Assembly (NCBI RefSeq): GCF_003970925.1 | Contig: NZ_RWJF01000001.1 | Coordinates: 1,792,501-1,856,500, forward strand | Length of the DNA stretch: 64,000 nucleotides | Direction of reading: 5' to 3' | Origin: Sphingomonas ginkgonis | Lineage (GTDB): Bacteria > Pseudomonadota > Alphaproteobacteria > Sphingomonadales > Sphingomonadaceae | Shown here: positions 1 through 7,180 of the stretch, one piece after another | How positions within the stretch are numbered: position 1 is the first letter of the stretch | Layout of the letters: the number at the start of each line of letters is the position of its first letter | Translations under genes and position numbers: made by a program | The notes under the pieces: generated by a model | The model's input: the letters and a program-made list of their open reading frames with translations, nothing else | Told to the model about the DNA's origin: nothing | The model's database searches: none

Positions 1-226
1 TCGCCGCCGCGCTGTTGCTGGCGACCTGGTTGAGCTCGGCCGCCTGGTTGCCCAGCGCCTCCGCCTCGGCGTTCACCGCCTCGACCTGCTCGTTCACGCT
101 GGTGTCGTTGACGGTCATGGCGCTGTTCGTCTCGACGTTGCCGCTGACCTGGTCGGGGTTATTGTTGTTGCACGCGGCGAGACCCAGCGCGCCAGTGGCC
201 AGCAGGGCGAAAGCAACTTTCTTCAT
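1..226 (-). CDS. small lipoprotein, 3' part cut off by window edge
   Basis: Reads leftward from an ATG at 224-226 and runs off the window start, so only the first 75 residues are visible. The N terminus is a lipoprotein signal: a Lys-Lys start, a hydrophobic stretch and a lipobox L-A-A-C with the lipidated cysteine at residue 19, followed by a run of four asparagines. The mature part seen here is rich in Asn, Val, Glu and Ala with heptad-like spacing (NEQVEAVNAEAEALGNQ), suggesting a short helical or coiled-coil lipoprotein tethered to the outer membrane. A good ribosome site (GAGGGAAG) lies about 7 nt before the ATG. No family was recognised; the function is unknown. Confidence 0.75.
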   Translation of the reverse strand, partial: MKKVAFALLATGALGLAACNNNNPDQVSGNVETNSAMTVNDTSVNEQVEAVNAEAEALGNQAAELNQVASNSAAA

Positions 227-315
227 CAACGACTTCCCTCAAAGTGCGAGTTGAACCGAGCCGCCTGTAACAGCGGGAACGCCCCGCCGTGAAGACGCTT
301 TCTCGCTGTCCGGGC

Positions 316-343
316 TTGTTCCGACTCGCCCGAGCGACTAGAT
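316..343 (+). promoter_or_regulatory. predicted promoter of ssrA
   Basis: TTGTTC at 316-321 and CTAGAT at 338-343 are separated by 16 nt, placing a start near 350, at the 5' side of the acceptor piece of tmRNA. The same TTG-N19-CTAG spacing is found before tRNA-Leu and the class I aldolase gene in this window. The call is pattern-based only. Confidence 0.5.
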
Positions 344-349
344 TGGCCG

Positions 350-669
350 TGCCGGGAAACCGGCTACGCTGGTAGATTGCTTGGTGAAATAGGCATTTCG
401 GACCCGGGGGGCAGTACCCCGGCGCCTCCACCAGCAGCGGCGCTCGGGACACGAGCGGGGGCTCTAGGGCGCCGTTGCTGATGGGGGCGAAACAGGATCG
501 ACGAGTGCAGTAAAGGCCTGGTTGCCAGTCGGCATGGAACCGCCGCTAACGGTCCATTCTCACAAGTGCCAACGATAACGAGGCGCTCGCGATTGCCGCG
601 TAACTGAGTCCTAACGGACAAGGTTACAAAGCTTAAGCGCGGTCGGACCCCACCGGGCAACAGAAGGGG
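350..669 (+). ncRNA. ssrA: two-piece (circularly permuted) tmRNA
   Basis: The gene is permuted, as in alphaproteobacteria: the acceptor piece comes first and the coding piece second. The acceptor piece (about 350-433) ends with a T-arm (CCGGGG stem, GGCAGTA loop) and an encoded ACCA at 430-433. The coding piece starts at G483: GGGGGCG (483-489) pairs with CGCCTCC (423-429), with a G-U at the third pair (G485-T427) as required for alanylation. It is followed by the conserved tmRNA string GGATCGACG. The tag frame at 568-603 reads GCC AAC GAT AAC GAG GCG CTC GCG ATT GCC GCG TAA, giving the proteolysis tag ANDNEALAIAA. The segment 434-482 is the excised spacer. The exact 5' end and the 3' end of the coding piece are estimates; a pseudoknot or hairpin element closes it near 648-669. 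Confidence 0.93.
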
Positions 670-710
670 ATTCCAGCGGTACGGGGAGCACCGGGCAACA
701 GAAGCTCCCC
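648..710 (+). repeat. two hairpins with an identical 14-nt loop at the ssrA 3' end
   Basis: ACCGGGCAACAGAA occurs at 652-665 and again at 690-703. The first copy is closed by CCCC/GGGG (648-651 with 666-669), the second by GGGGAGC/GCTCCCC (683-689 with 704-710). The loop is kept while the stems differ but still pair. The first belongs to the tmRNA coding piece; the second may be a duplicate or serve as a processing or termination structure. Confidence 0.7.
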
Positions 711-712
711 AC

Positions 713-1369
713 TCATTCTTCCTCGACGACCTCCACCCCCAGCGCGGCGTCGACGATCGCGGTGCGAAGCTCGGGAATGCCGTCGCCCTTCTCGCTCGAA
801 GTGGCGATGATCTGCGGATGCGCGGCGACGTGCCGGGCCGCCTCCGTCCGCACGGCGTTGATGGTTTTCGCCAGTTCGGTCGGCTTGACCTTGTCCGCCT
901 TGGTCAGGACCAAGTGGTAGGAGACCGCCGCCTCGTCGAGCATCTTCATGACGTCCCGATCGACGTCCTTCAGCCCGTGGCGGCTGTCGACCAGCACCAG
1001 CGCCCGCTGGAGCACGGCGCGGCCGCGCAAATAGTCGTTGATGAGGAAGCGCCAGCGCTTGACCATGTCCCGCGGCGCCTCGGCGAAGCCGTAGCCGGGC
1101 ATGTCGACCAGCCGGAAGGCGAGGGGCCTCCCGACGTCGAAGAAGTTGAGCTCCTGCGTCCGCCCCGGCGTGTTGGAGGCGCGGGCCAGCTTGTTGCGCC
1201 CGGTGACGGCATTGAGCAGCGAGCTCTTGCCGACGTTGGAGCGGCCGGCGAGCGCGATCTCCGCCACCGCGGGATCGGGCAGATGCTCCAGCGCCGGGGC
1301 CGAGCGGAGGAACTCGACCGGGCCGGCGAACAGCTTGCGCGCGCGTTCCTGCCGCTCCGCCGGTTCCAC
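713..1369 (-). CDS. engB: ribosome biogenesis GTPase EngB (YihA/YsxC)
   Basis: Small cytoplasmic GTPase of 218 residues needed for large ribosomal subunit assembly. The G motifs are in order: P-loop GRSNVGKSS, switch NTPGRTQ, DMPGYGF and TKADK. The length is normal for the family. The start is a GTG at 1367-1369 that shares its G with the TAG stop of yidC (TAGTG), so it is the last gene of the rpmH-rnpA-yidD-yidC-engB operon and probably translationally coupled to yidC. The open frame continues far upstream inside yidC in another frame, but that part is a shadow; homology begins just after the GTG. Confidence 0.95.
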   Translation of the reverse strand: MEPAERQERARKLFAGPVEFLRSAPALEHLPDPAVAEIALAGRSNVGKSSLLNAVTGRNKLARASNTPGRTQELNFFDVGRPLAFRLVDMPGYGFAEAPRDMVKRWRFLINDYLRGRAVLQRALVLVDSRHGLKDVDRDVMKMLDEAAVSYHLVLTKADKVKPTELAKTINAVRTEAARHVAAHPQIIATSSEKGDGIPELRTAIVDAALGVEVVEEE

Positions 1370-3084
1370 TAGCGGGCCGCCACCGTGGTCGCCGGCGCGG
1401 GCGTGTCGTCGCTGTACTTGCGCAGCAGGAACCATTGCTGGGCGATCGTCAGCAGATTGTTGACGACATAGTAGAGCTGCAAGCCCGCCGCGAACGGCGC
1501 GAAGACCACGGTCATCACCACCGGCATCAGCGCGAAGATCTGCTGCTGCGCGGGGTCCATCGGCTGCGGGTTGAGCTTCTGCTGAACCCACATGGTCAGG
1601 CCGAACAGGATCGGCAGCACCCCGATCGCCAACATGTGCGGCGGGGTGAAGTGGAGAAAGCCGAACAGATTGACCGGGGTCAGCGGATCGGGCGCCGAGA
1701 GGTCGTGGATCCACAGCGCGAACGGCTTGTGCCGCATCTCCACCGAGATGAGCAGCGTCTTGTACAGCGCGTAGAAGATCGGGATCTGGATCAGGATCGG
1801 CAGGCAGCCCGCCGCCGGGTTGATCTTCTCGGTCTGGTAGAGCTTCAGCATCTCCTGCTGGAGCTTGGGCTTGTCGTCCTTGTAGCGCTCCTGCAGCGCC
1901 TTCATCTTGGGCTGTACCTTGCGCATCCCGGCCATCGAGCGGAACTGCTTGTTGGCGATCGGGAACATGATCGCCTTGACGATCAGGGTGAGGCAGATAA
2001 TCGCCAGCCCGAAGTTGCCGACTACGCCGTACAGCCAGATCAGCAGCGAGAAGATCGGCCGCATGAACCATTCGAACCAGCCCCAGTCGATCGCCTTGGA
2101 GAGCTTGGTGATGCCCTCGTCCTCGTAGCGGTCGAGCCAGGCCTTCTCCTTGGCGCCGGCGAACAGGCGGGTGGTGGTGGTCGCCACCTGGCCGGGCGCG
2201 ACCTGCACCGGCTCGTTGGCATAGTCGGCCTGGTAGCCGCCGGCCTGGCCGGTGCGGAAGCTGGTGGCGATCGATCCGTTGCCGGCCGGGGCGAGCGCGG
2301 TCAGCCAATATTTGTCGCCGAAGCCGAGCCAGCCGCCGTTGCTGTCGAGCTTCTGCGGGCCGTCCTGGTCGAGCGTCTTCCAGTCGATCCCATAGTCCGC
2401 CTTGCCGCCGAGGAAGGCGACCGGGCCGACGTGGTTGGTCCAGGTCGACGGGTCGATCGACTTGGTCGCGCGGCTGACGAGCCCGTAGGGGCGCAGCTGC
2501 ACGGGCGCGGCGGCGCCGTTGGCGACGCGCTGCCGGACGGTGAAGAGATAGCCGTCGTCGATGCTGACGACGAGCTCGAAGCGCTGGCCGGTGGGATTGC
2601 TCCAGCTCAGCGTCACCGGGCGACCGGGCGTCAGCTGCGGCGCGCTGGCGGTCCACAGGCTGTTGGCGTCCGGCACGGCAACCCCCTGACCGATCCACCC
2701 GAAATCCGCGAAATAGGCGCCCGGCGCGCCGGCCGGGCTGAGCAGCCGGACCGGCGGCGAGTTGCGGTCGATGGTGGTGCTGTGGCGAACCAGGACGAGA
2801 TCGTCGAAGCGGGCGCCCTTGAGCGCGATCGAGCCCGCGAGGCTGGGGGTCGCGACGCGCAGGCGCGGGCTCGCGGCGAGCGCGGCCGGCAGCGACTGCG
2901 CAGGGGCATTGGCGGGGGTGATCGTCGCGGTCTTCGGCTCGTTGACCGGCCGCGGCTTGCCGTTGACGACCTTGGTCGACTGCGGCGCGGAGGTCGGCAC
3001 CACCCGGTCGCCAAGCACCAGCCAGCCGAGCCAGACGATCATGCACAGCGCCAGCGCGAGGATCAGGTTGCGGTTCTCGTTCAA
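1369..3084 (-). CDS. yidC: membrane protein insertase YidC
   Basis: Inner-membrane insertase of 571 residues working with the Sec translocon or alone. An N-terminal transmembrane helix (about residues 6-26) is followed by a large periplasmic domain (about 60-330) and the conserved 60KD_IMP core with five helices (about 345-555). It includes the typical stretches YGVVGNFGLAIICLTLIVK and NPAAGCLPILIQIPIFYALY. The length and domain order are those of a Gram-negative YidC. It lies between yidD (16 nt gap) and engB (1 nt overlap), the usual alphaproteobacterial order. Confidence 0.97.
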   Translation of the reverse strand: MNENRNLILALALCMIVWLGWLVLGDRVVPTSAPQSTKVVNGKPRPVNEPKTATITPANAPAQSLPAALAASPRLRVATPSLAGSIALKGARFDDLVLVRHSTTIDRNSPPVRLLSPAGAPGAYFADFGWIGQGVAVPDANSLWTASAPQLTPGRPVTLSWSNPTGQRFELVVSIDDGYLFTVRQRVANGAAAPVQLRPYGLVSRATKSIDPSTWTNHVGPVAFLGGKADYGIDWKTLDQDGPQKLDSNGGWLGFGDKYWLTALAPAGNGSIATSFRTGQAGGYQADYANEPVQVAPGQVATTTTRLFAGAKEKAWLDRYEDEGITKLSKAIDWGWFEWFMRPIFSLLIWLYGVVGNFGLAIICLTLIVKAIMFPIANKQFRSMAGMRKVQPKMKALQERYKDDKPKLQQEMLKLYQTEKINPAAGCLPILIQIPIFYALYKTLLISVEMRHKPFALWIHDLSAPDPLTPVNLFGFLHFTPPHMLAIGVLPILFGLTMWVQQKLNPQPMDPAQQQIFALMPVVMTVVFAPFAAGLQLYYVVNNLLTIAQQWFLLRKYSDDTPAPATTVAAR

Positions 3085-3100
3085 GCTCGAAGGATCCTCT

Positions 3101-3313
3101 TTACGGAACGGGGTCGGGGCCTTGGCCGCCCCACGGATGACAGCGCATGATGCGCTTCAGGGCCAGCCAGGAGCCGCGCGCCGCCCCATAGCGCTCGACG
3201 GCGGTGATCGCATAGGCCGAACAGCTCGGCTGGAAGCGGCAACTCGGCGGCATCACCGCGCTCGGACCCTTCTGCCAGCCGCGGGCGATCAGGATGAGCA
3301 GGCGGGCGATCAT
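3101..3313 (-). CDS. yidD: membrane protein insertion efficiency factor YidD
   Basis: A 70-residue protein with the family signature CRFQPSCSAYAITAVERYG and the later RCHPWG motif. YidD is a small membrane-associated protein thought to assist YidC-dependent insertion. The ATG (3311-3313) overlaps the rnpA stop by 4 nt (ATGA), so it is read in the same transcript as rnpA and yidC. Confidence 0.95.
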   Translation of the reverse strand: MIARLLILIARGWQKGPSAVMPPSCRFQPSCSAYAITAVERYGAARGSWLALKRIMRCHPWGGQGPDPVP

Positions 3314-3774
3314 CGCGTGACCTTGCCGAGCGCCTTGACCAGCTCCGCGCGGAGCAGGCCATAGTCGCGCTCGATCCCGCCGGCACGGCCGATCAGCACA
3401 TGGTCGGCGCCCGCCAGCCCCTGCTCGGCGAGCACCTCGCGAGCGAGCGAGCGGAAACGCCGCTTCATGCGGTTGCGCACCACGGCGCCGCCGATCTTCT
3501 TGGTGACGGTATAGCCGATCCGCTTGTCGGGCGAGCCGTCCGCGCGGGGGCGGACCAGCAGCACGAAACCCGGCATCGCCGCCCGCTTACCTGCGTTGGC
3601 GGCGAGGAAATCCGAGCGCTTGCGGAGCTGGACTAGGCGCTGAGCTTCTTGCGGCCGCGGGCGCGGCGGGCATTCAGCACCTTGCGGCCGCCGACCGTCG
3701 CCATCCGCGACCGGAAACCGTGCCGACGCTTGCGAACCAGATTGCTCGGCTGAAAGGTGCGCTTCATTACTCAT
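3310..3774 (-). CDS. rnpA: RNase P protein component, N terminus unclear
   Basis: The conserved RNase P protein begins at residue 50 of this frame ([15 protein letters not shown]) and contains the RNR signature [16 protein letters not shown]. It binds the RNase P RNA for tRNA 5' maturation. No ATG, GTG or TTG exists between the end of rpmH and the conserved domain. The codon where a start would be expected is GTC (3631-3633), overlapping the rpmH stop as TAGTC. The only in-frame start lies at 3772-3774, 7 nt upstream of the rpmH ATG, which would place all of rpmH inside rnpA in another frame and give 154 residues against a usual 105-125. Identity is sure; the start is not. Confidence 0.85.
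   Translation of the reverse strand: MSNEAHLSAEQSGSQASARFPVADGDGRRPQGAECPPRPRPQEAQRLVQLRKRSDFLAANAGKRAAMPGFVLLVRPRADGSPDKRIGYTVTKKIGGAVVRNRMKRRFRSLAREVLAEQGLAGADHVLIGRAGGIERDYGLLRAELVKALGKVTR
3633..3767 (-). CDS. rpmH: 50S ribosomal protein L34
   Basis: A 44-residue basic protein with the classic L34 start [20 protein letters not shown] and end ARGRKKLSA. It is the first gene of the operon; ATG at 3765-3767, stop TAG at 3633-3635. It lies in a different frame of the extended rnpA reading frame. An AGGG about 8 nt before the ATG could serve as ribosome site. Confidence 0.97.
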   Translation of the reverse strand: MKRTFQPSNLVRKRRHGFRSRMATVGGRKVLNARRARGRKKLSA

Positions 3775-3830
3775 GCCCTGAAAGCTGAAAGAAAAAGGGC
3801 CGCCCGCCGGGCAGCCTCCGTTGCGCCGCC

Positions 3831-3857
3831 CCTATGCCGTGCTTGCGGGAAAGTCAA
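3831..3857 (-). promoter_or_regulatory. predicted promoter of the rpmH-rnpA-yidD-yidC-engB operon
   Basis: On the minus strand TTGACT (3857-3852) and CATAGG (3836-3831) are 15 nt apart, about 65 nt before the rpmH ATG. The -35 is nearly perfect. It overlaps the end of the convergently placed PGPGW gene only at its last bases. Confidence 0.5.
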
Positions 3858-4273
3858 CGCCGGCCGCCATGGCCCGGCCGCGCGGGCTCGATCTCGACCG
3901 CAGCCGGATCGATCGGCACCGGCTCGAACCCCTGCGGCGCGGGAAGGTCGCCGAGACCGCCGCCGGCGACCGCTGCCGCGCCGGCCTGACCGTCGCGTTC
4001 GCGCCGCCGCTTCGCGCTCTGGCGACGCAGCGCCCGGTCCATCCACCCGCCCGCGCGCGGCTGCCAGCGCTTGAACCGGACATAATGGCGGCGGGCCCAC
4101 AGCGAGCTGCGAAGGAGGAGGGTCAGGCCGGCCGCGGCAAAGACGATCCCGCCCGGACCGGGGATCGGCCCGACCACCGCCGCACCGGCGAGCAGGAGCA
4201 GCCCGAGCCCGAACTGGATCCACTGGCCGGAACGGCTGTCGAGCCATCGACGGAAGGCACCGGGCTTGCTCAT
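3854..4273 (-). CDS. PGPGW-type small transmembrane protein
   Basis: A 139-residue protein with a hydrophobic segment (about residues 18-58) containing the motif GPIPGPGGI, typical of the putative transmembrane PGPGW family. A basic, alanine- and proline-rich tail follows. The usual role is unknown; the protein is expected in the inner membrane. I chose the ATG at 4271-4273 (MSKPGAF); another start 12 codons upstream is possible because neither has a clear ribosome site. The gene ends just upstream of the rpmH operon promoter. Confidence 0.6.
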   Translation of the reverse strand: MSKPGAFRRWLDSRSGQWIQFGLGLLLLAGAAVVGPIPGPGGIVFAAAGLTLLLRSSLWARRHYVRFKRWQPRAGGWMDRALRRQSAKRRRERDGQAGAAAVAGGGLGDLPAPQGFEPVPIDPAAVEIEPARPGHGGRR

Positions 4274-4399
4274 GCGGTCGCATGTGGGCGCCGCGGGCGG
4301 GTCCGGCAAGGCTTTGCACCCGCCGCCGCCCGCGGTACAAGGAGGCGCCGAGCTAGGGGGATGCTTGCGTCAGCGTGATTGCCGGGCGGGCGCGATCTG

Positions 4400-5908
4400 A
4401 TGGTCGCGACCGTTTCCACCGTGGCCTATCTCGGGCTGGAAGCCCGGGCGGTCGAGGTCCAGGTCCAGCTCTCGCCCGGCCTGCCCAAGTTCCTGATCGT
4501 TGGGCTGCCGGACAAGGCGGTGGCGGAAAGCCGCGAGCGGGTCCGTGCGGCGCTGACCGCGATCGGGCTAGCACTCCCGCCCAAGCGAATCACCGTCAAC
4601 CTGTCCCCGGCCGACCTGCCGAAGGAGGGTTCGCACTTCGACCTGCCGATCGCGCTGGCGCTGCTGGCAGCGCTCGGCGCGGCCGACCCCGAGACGCTGT
4701 CGCACTATGTCGCGGTGGGCGAGCTCAAGCTCGACGGGCGGATCGCGCCGAGCCCCGGGGTGTTGCTGGCGGCGCTCCACGCGTCGCAGGAGGAGAAGGG
4801 GCTGATCTGCCCGCAGGCGCAAGGCAGCGAGGCGGCCTGGGCCGGTGACCTGGAGCTGCTCGCGGCACCCGATCTCTTGGCTCTGCTCTCCCATCTGCGC
4901 GGCAGTTCGCGGCTGCGCCCGCCCGAGCCGGGGGAGGCCGAGCCGGTCGGCCGCGGACCCGACCTTCGGCAGGTCAAGGGGCAGGAGGTCGCCAAGCGCG
5001 CGCTGGAGATCGCCGCGGCGGGCGGGCACAACCTGCTGATGAGCGGGCCGCCCGGCGCGGGCAAGTCGCTGCTCGCCTCCTGCCTGCCGGGCATCCTGCC
5101 GCCGCTGAGCCCGGCCGAGGCATTGGAGGTGTCGATGGTCGCCTCGGTCGCCGGCGAGCTGGAGGGCGGGCGAATGACCCGTCGCCGGCCGTTCCGGGCC
5201 CCGCACCACAGCGCCTCGATGCCGGCGCTGGTCGGTGGCGGGCTGCGCGTCCGGCCAGGCGAGATCAGCCTCGCGCACCTCGGCGTCCTGTTCCTCGACG
5301 AGCTGCCCGAGTTCCAGCGCGCGGTGCTCGACTCGCTGCGCCAGCCGCTCGAGACCGGCAGCGTCACGGTCGCCCGCGCCAACACCCATGTGACCTTCCC
5401 GGCGCGGGTGCAGCTGGTGGCGGCGATGAACCCGTGCCGCTGCGGCCACCTCGGGGATGCGGCGCTCGCCTGCAGCCGGGCGCCGCGCTGCGCCGTCGAC
5501 TATCAGGCAAGGCTCTCGGGGCCGCTGCTGGACCGGGTCGACCTCCACGTCGAGGTCGCCGGGGTGAGCGCCGCGGACCTGACCCTGCCGCCCCCGGCCG
5601 AGGGCAGCGCGGCGGTGGCGGCGCGGGTCGCTGCGGCGCGGCGGGTGCAGGGCGAGCGCTACCAGGGCTGCGGGGTTCGGACCAACGCCGAGGCCGATGG
5701 CGAGCTGCTCGAGCGGGTGGCGACCCCCGACGAGCCGGGCCGTCGCCTGCTCGCCGAAGCCGCCGCGGCCATGCGGCTGTCGGCCCGCGGCTTCCACCGG
5801 GTGATCCGCGTGGCGCGCACCGTCGCCGACCTTGCCGGCGCCGGGCAGGTCGGTCGAATCCATGTCGCGGAAGCGCTCAGTTACCGGCGGCAGGCGCCTG
5901 TGAACTGA
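4400..5908 (+). CDS. comM: YifB/ComM family Mg-chelatase-like ATPase
   Basis: A 502-residue AAA+ ATPase of the Mg-chelatase subfamily. ComM is a hexameric helicase that promotes branch migration when single-stranded transforming DNA is integrated. Visible features are an N-terminal ChlI-like domain (residues about 1-120, VNLSPADLPKEGSHFDLP), Walker A GPPGAGKS (about 214-221), Walker B LFLDELPEF, and the zinc-like NPCRCGHLGD segment. The ATG at 4400-4402 matches the family start (MVATVSTVAYLG); an upstream TTG would add seven unlikely residues. ComEC, the DNA uptake channel, is also in the window but far away. Confidence 0.95.
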   Translation: MVATVSTVAYLGLEARAVEVQVQLSPGLPKFLIVGLPDKAVAESRERVRAALTAIGLALPPKRITVNLSPADLPKEGSHFDLPIALALLAALGAADPETLSHYVAVGELKLDGRIAPSPGVLLAALHASQEEKGLICPQAQGSEAAWAGDLELLAAPDLLALLSHLRGSSRLRPPEPGEAEPVGRGPDLRQVKGQEVAKRALEIAAAGGHNLLMSGPPGAGKSLLASCLPGILPPLSPAEALEVSMVASVAGELEGGRMTRRRPFRAPHHSASMPALVGGGLRVRPGEISLAHLGVLFLDELPEFQRAVLDSLRQPLETGSVTVARANTHVTFPARVQLVAAMNPCRCGHLGDAALACSRAPRCAVDYQARLSGPLLDRVDLHVEVAGVSAADLTLPPPAEGSAAVAARVAAARRVQGERYQGCGVRTNAEADGELLERVATPDEPGRRLLAEAAAAMRLSARGFHRVIRVARTVADLAGAGQVGRIHVAEALSYRRQAPVN

Positions 5909-5962
5909 GAAAAGTTCACCCCGGCGTTCGTTTTCTGCAACCGCACAAGCTCCTTTTCGCAC

Positions 5963-5989
5963 TTGCAGCAAAAGTTGCGAATGCTAGTT
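5963..5989 (+). promoter_or_regulatory. predicted promoter of the small RNA candidate
   Basis: TTGCAG (5963-5968) and CTAGTT (5984-5989) are spaced 15 nt, close to the pattern seen before ssrA and tRNA genes here. The implied start is about G5996, directly at a hairpin. Confidence 0.4.
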
Positions 5990-5995
5990 TGTGTA

Positions 5996-6060
5996 GGCCG
6001 ATTTTCGGCATCCTCTCCTCAACTTCATGGCCCTCCCGGCCTTCGGGAGGGCCTTTTTTT
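5996..6060 (+). ncRNA. candidate small regulatory RNA (about 65 nt)
   Basis: Between comM and the LysR gene there is a promoter-like sequence, then a small hairpin GCCGA-TTT-TCGGC (5997-6009). A pyrimidine stretch TCCTCTCCTC (6011-6020) follows, then a strong terminator. The unpaired CU-rich stretch is complementary to purine-rich Shine-Dalgarno sequences, which resembles the anti-SD sRNAs of alphaproteobacteria in general design. The alternative is that the terminator simply ends comM transcripts 120 nt after the stop codon. No named family was recognised. Confidence 0.4.
6029..6060 (+). terminator. intrinsic terminator between comM and the LysR gene
   Basis: A perfect 10-bp stem GGCCCTCCCG / CGGGAGGGCC (6029-6038 with 6044-6053) with a 5-nt loop is followed by seven T (6054-6060). 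This is the clearest factor-independent terminator in the window. Confidence 0.92.
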
Positions 6061-6115
6061 GTTGTCGAGTGCGGCCGCTCCGCGCTATCCGCTGCAGTGC
6101 AGCAAGGGAGAGCGC

Positions 6116-7021
6116 ATGCGGCGATTGCCGCCCCTCGGATCCATCCAGGCCTTCGTCCACGTTGCCCGGCTCGGGTCGGTCAAGGCCGCCGCCGATGCGC
6201 TCGCCCTCTCGTCGCCCGCGCTCACCCGCCGCATCCAGAGCCTCGAACAATATCTCGGCCTGCCGCTGTTCGATCGCCAGCACAACAGCATCCGGCTGAA
6301 CGGCAACGGTGACCGCTTCCTCGTCGAGGTGGCGCCGCACGTCGACGCGCTAGCCGACGCGGTCGACCGGGTCGGGTCGGGCGGGGGCTCGACCAGCATG
6401 CGGCTGAAGGTCGCCATGCCCTCGCTGTTCGCCGCCCAGCGGCTGATGCCCGCGGTCAACGACCTGCGCCGGTCGCACCCGACGCTCAGTCTCGACCTCG
6501 ACACCGGGCCCAATCGGCTCGGCCGGTTGCGGGAGGGGCTCGACGCGGCGATCGTGATCGCCGAGCGGATCGACGACCAATATTATTCCCGCCACATCAC
6601 CGGCGGGCAGATCGTCCCGCTGGGATCGCGCCAGCTGCTGGAGGGGCCCGACGCGGTACGCTCTCCCGCCGACATCCGGCGCCTGCCGATCCTCCTCCAC
6701 CGCGACCTGCCCGGCGCGTTCCGGATCTGGAAGGAGGCGATCGGCATGCCCGACCTCGAGCCGCTGTCGACCAGCAGCTTCGATGCGGGGCAGCTGATCC
6801 TCGAAGCGGCGGCGGGCGGGATGGGGATTGCCTACATGCTCGACGGGCATCTCGCCTCCTCGACCGACCAGCGACTCGTCCAAGTCTTCGCCCAGACGGC
6901 GCCGAGCCCCTACCGCTACTGGTTCGTCTGCCTGCCCGGCGCGCTCAACCGCCGCCCGGTGCGGCTCTTCCACGACTGGCTGTTCGAGCGGTTCGCCGTC
7001 GCGCCGGCCCACGCCGCCTGA
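6116..7021 (+). CDS. LysR family transcriptional regulator
   Basis: A 301-residue regulator with an N-terminal winged helix-turn-helix (about residues 5-64: FVHVARLGSVKAAADALALS, SPALTRRIQSLEQYLG) and a C-terminal substrate-binding domain (about 90-295). The overall type resembles the GcvA group. The ATG at 6116 has AAGGGAG upstream; the open frame extends further but crosses the terminator, so the longer start is rejected. No divergently transcribed target gene lies next to it, so the effector and regulon cannot be inferred. A weak promoter TTGTCG-N17-CTATCC lies at 6062-6090. Confidence 0.92.
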   Translation: MRRLPPLGSIQAFVHVARLGSVKAAADALALSSPALTRRIQSLEQYLGLPLFDRQHNSIRLNGNGDRFLVEVAPHVDALADAVDRVGSGGGSTSMRLKVAMPSLFAAQRLMPAVNDLRRSHPTLSLDLDTGPNRLGRLREGLDAAIVIAERIDDQYYSRHITGGQIVPLGSRQLLEGPDAVRSPADIRRLPILLHRDLPGAFRIWKEAIGMPDLEPLSTSSFDAGQLILEAAAGGMGIAYMLDGHLASSTDQRLVQVFAQTAPSPYRYWFVCLPGALNRRPVRLFHDWLFERFAVAPAHAA

Positions 7022-7059
7022 GCGCGGCTCGGCCGTTCTTCCGCTCCGCCATCGCACAG

Positions 7060-7087
7060 TTGCCGACCGGCGGCGCGGCGGCTAGGT
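7060..7087 (+). promoter_or_regulatory. predicted promoter of tRNA-Leu
   Basis: TTGCCG (7060-7065) and CTAGGT (7082-7087) with a 16-nt spacer lie 10 nt before the tRNA 5' end. The spacing is identical to the ssrA promoter. Confidence 0.5.
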
Positions 7088-7096
7088 GACGCGGGT

Positions 7097-7180
7097 GCCC
7101 CTGTGGCGGAATGGTAGACGCGATCGACTCAAAATCGATTGCCGCGAGGCGTGTCCGTTCGAGTCGGACCAGGGGCACCA
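7097..7180 (+). tRNA. tRNA-Leu (anticodon CAA)
   Basis: Acceptor stem GCCCCTG (7097-7103) pairs with CAGGGGC (7170-7176), followed by an encoded ACCA. The anticodon stem ATCGA/TCGAT encloses the loop CTCAAAA, giving anticodon CAA. A long variable arm, typical of class II leucine tRNA, and the TTCGAGT T-loop are present. The end of the acyltransferase gene on the other strand overlaps the tRNA. Confidence 0.96.

Noticed and set aside
159..660. two antisense reading frames (159-452 and 364-660, minus) in the first kilobase
   Set aside because: They are the complement of the tmRNA gene and have no ribosome site or recognisable product.
5963..6115. 51-residue N-terminal extension of the LysR protein
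   Set aside because: It would translate through the strong terminator and the sRNA candidate, while the ATG at 6116 has a good ribosome site and begins at the winged helix.
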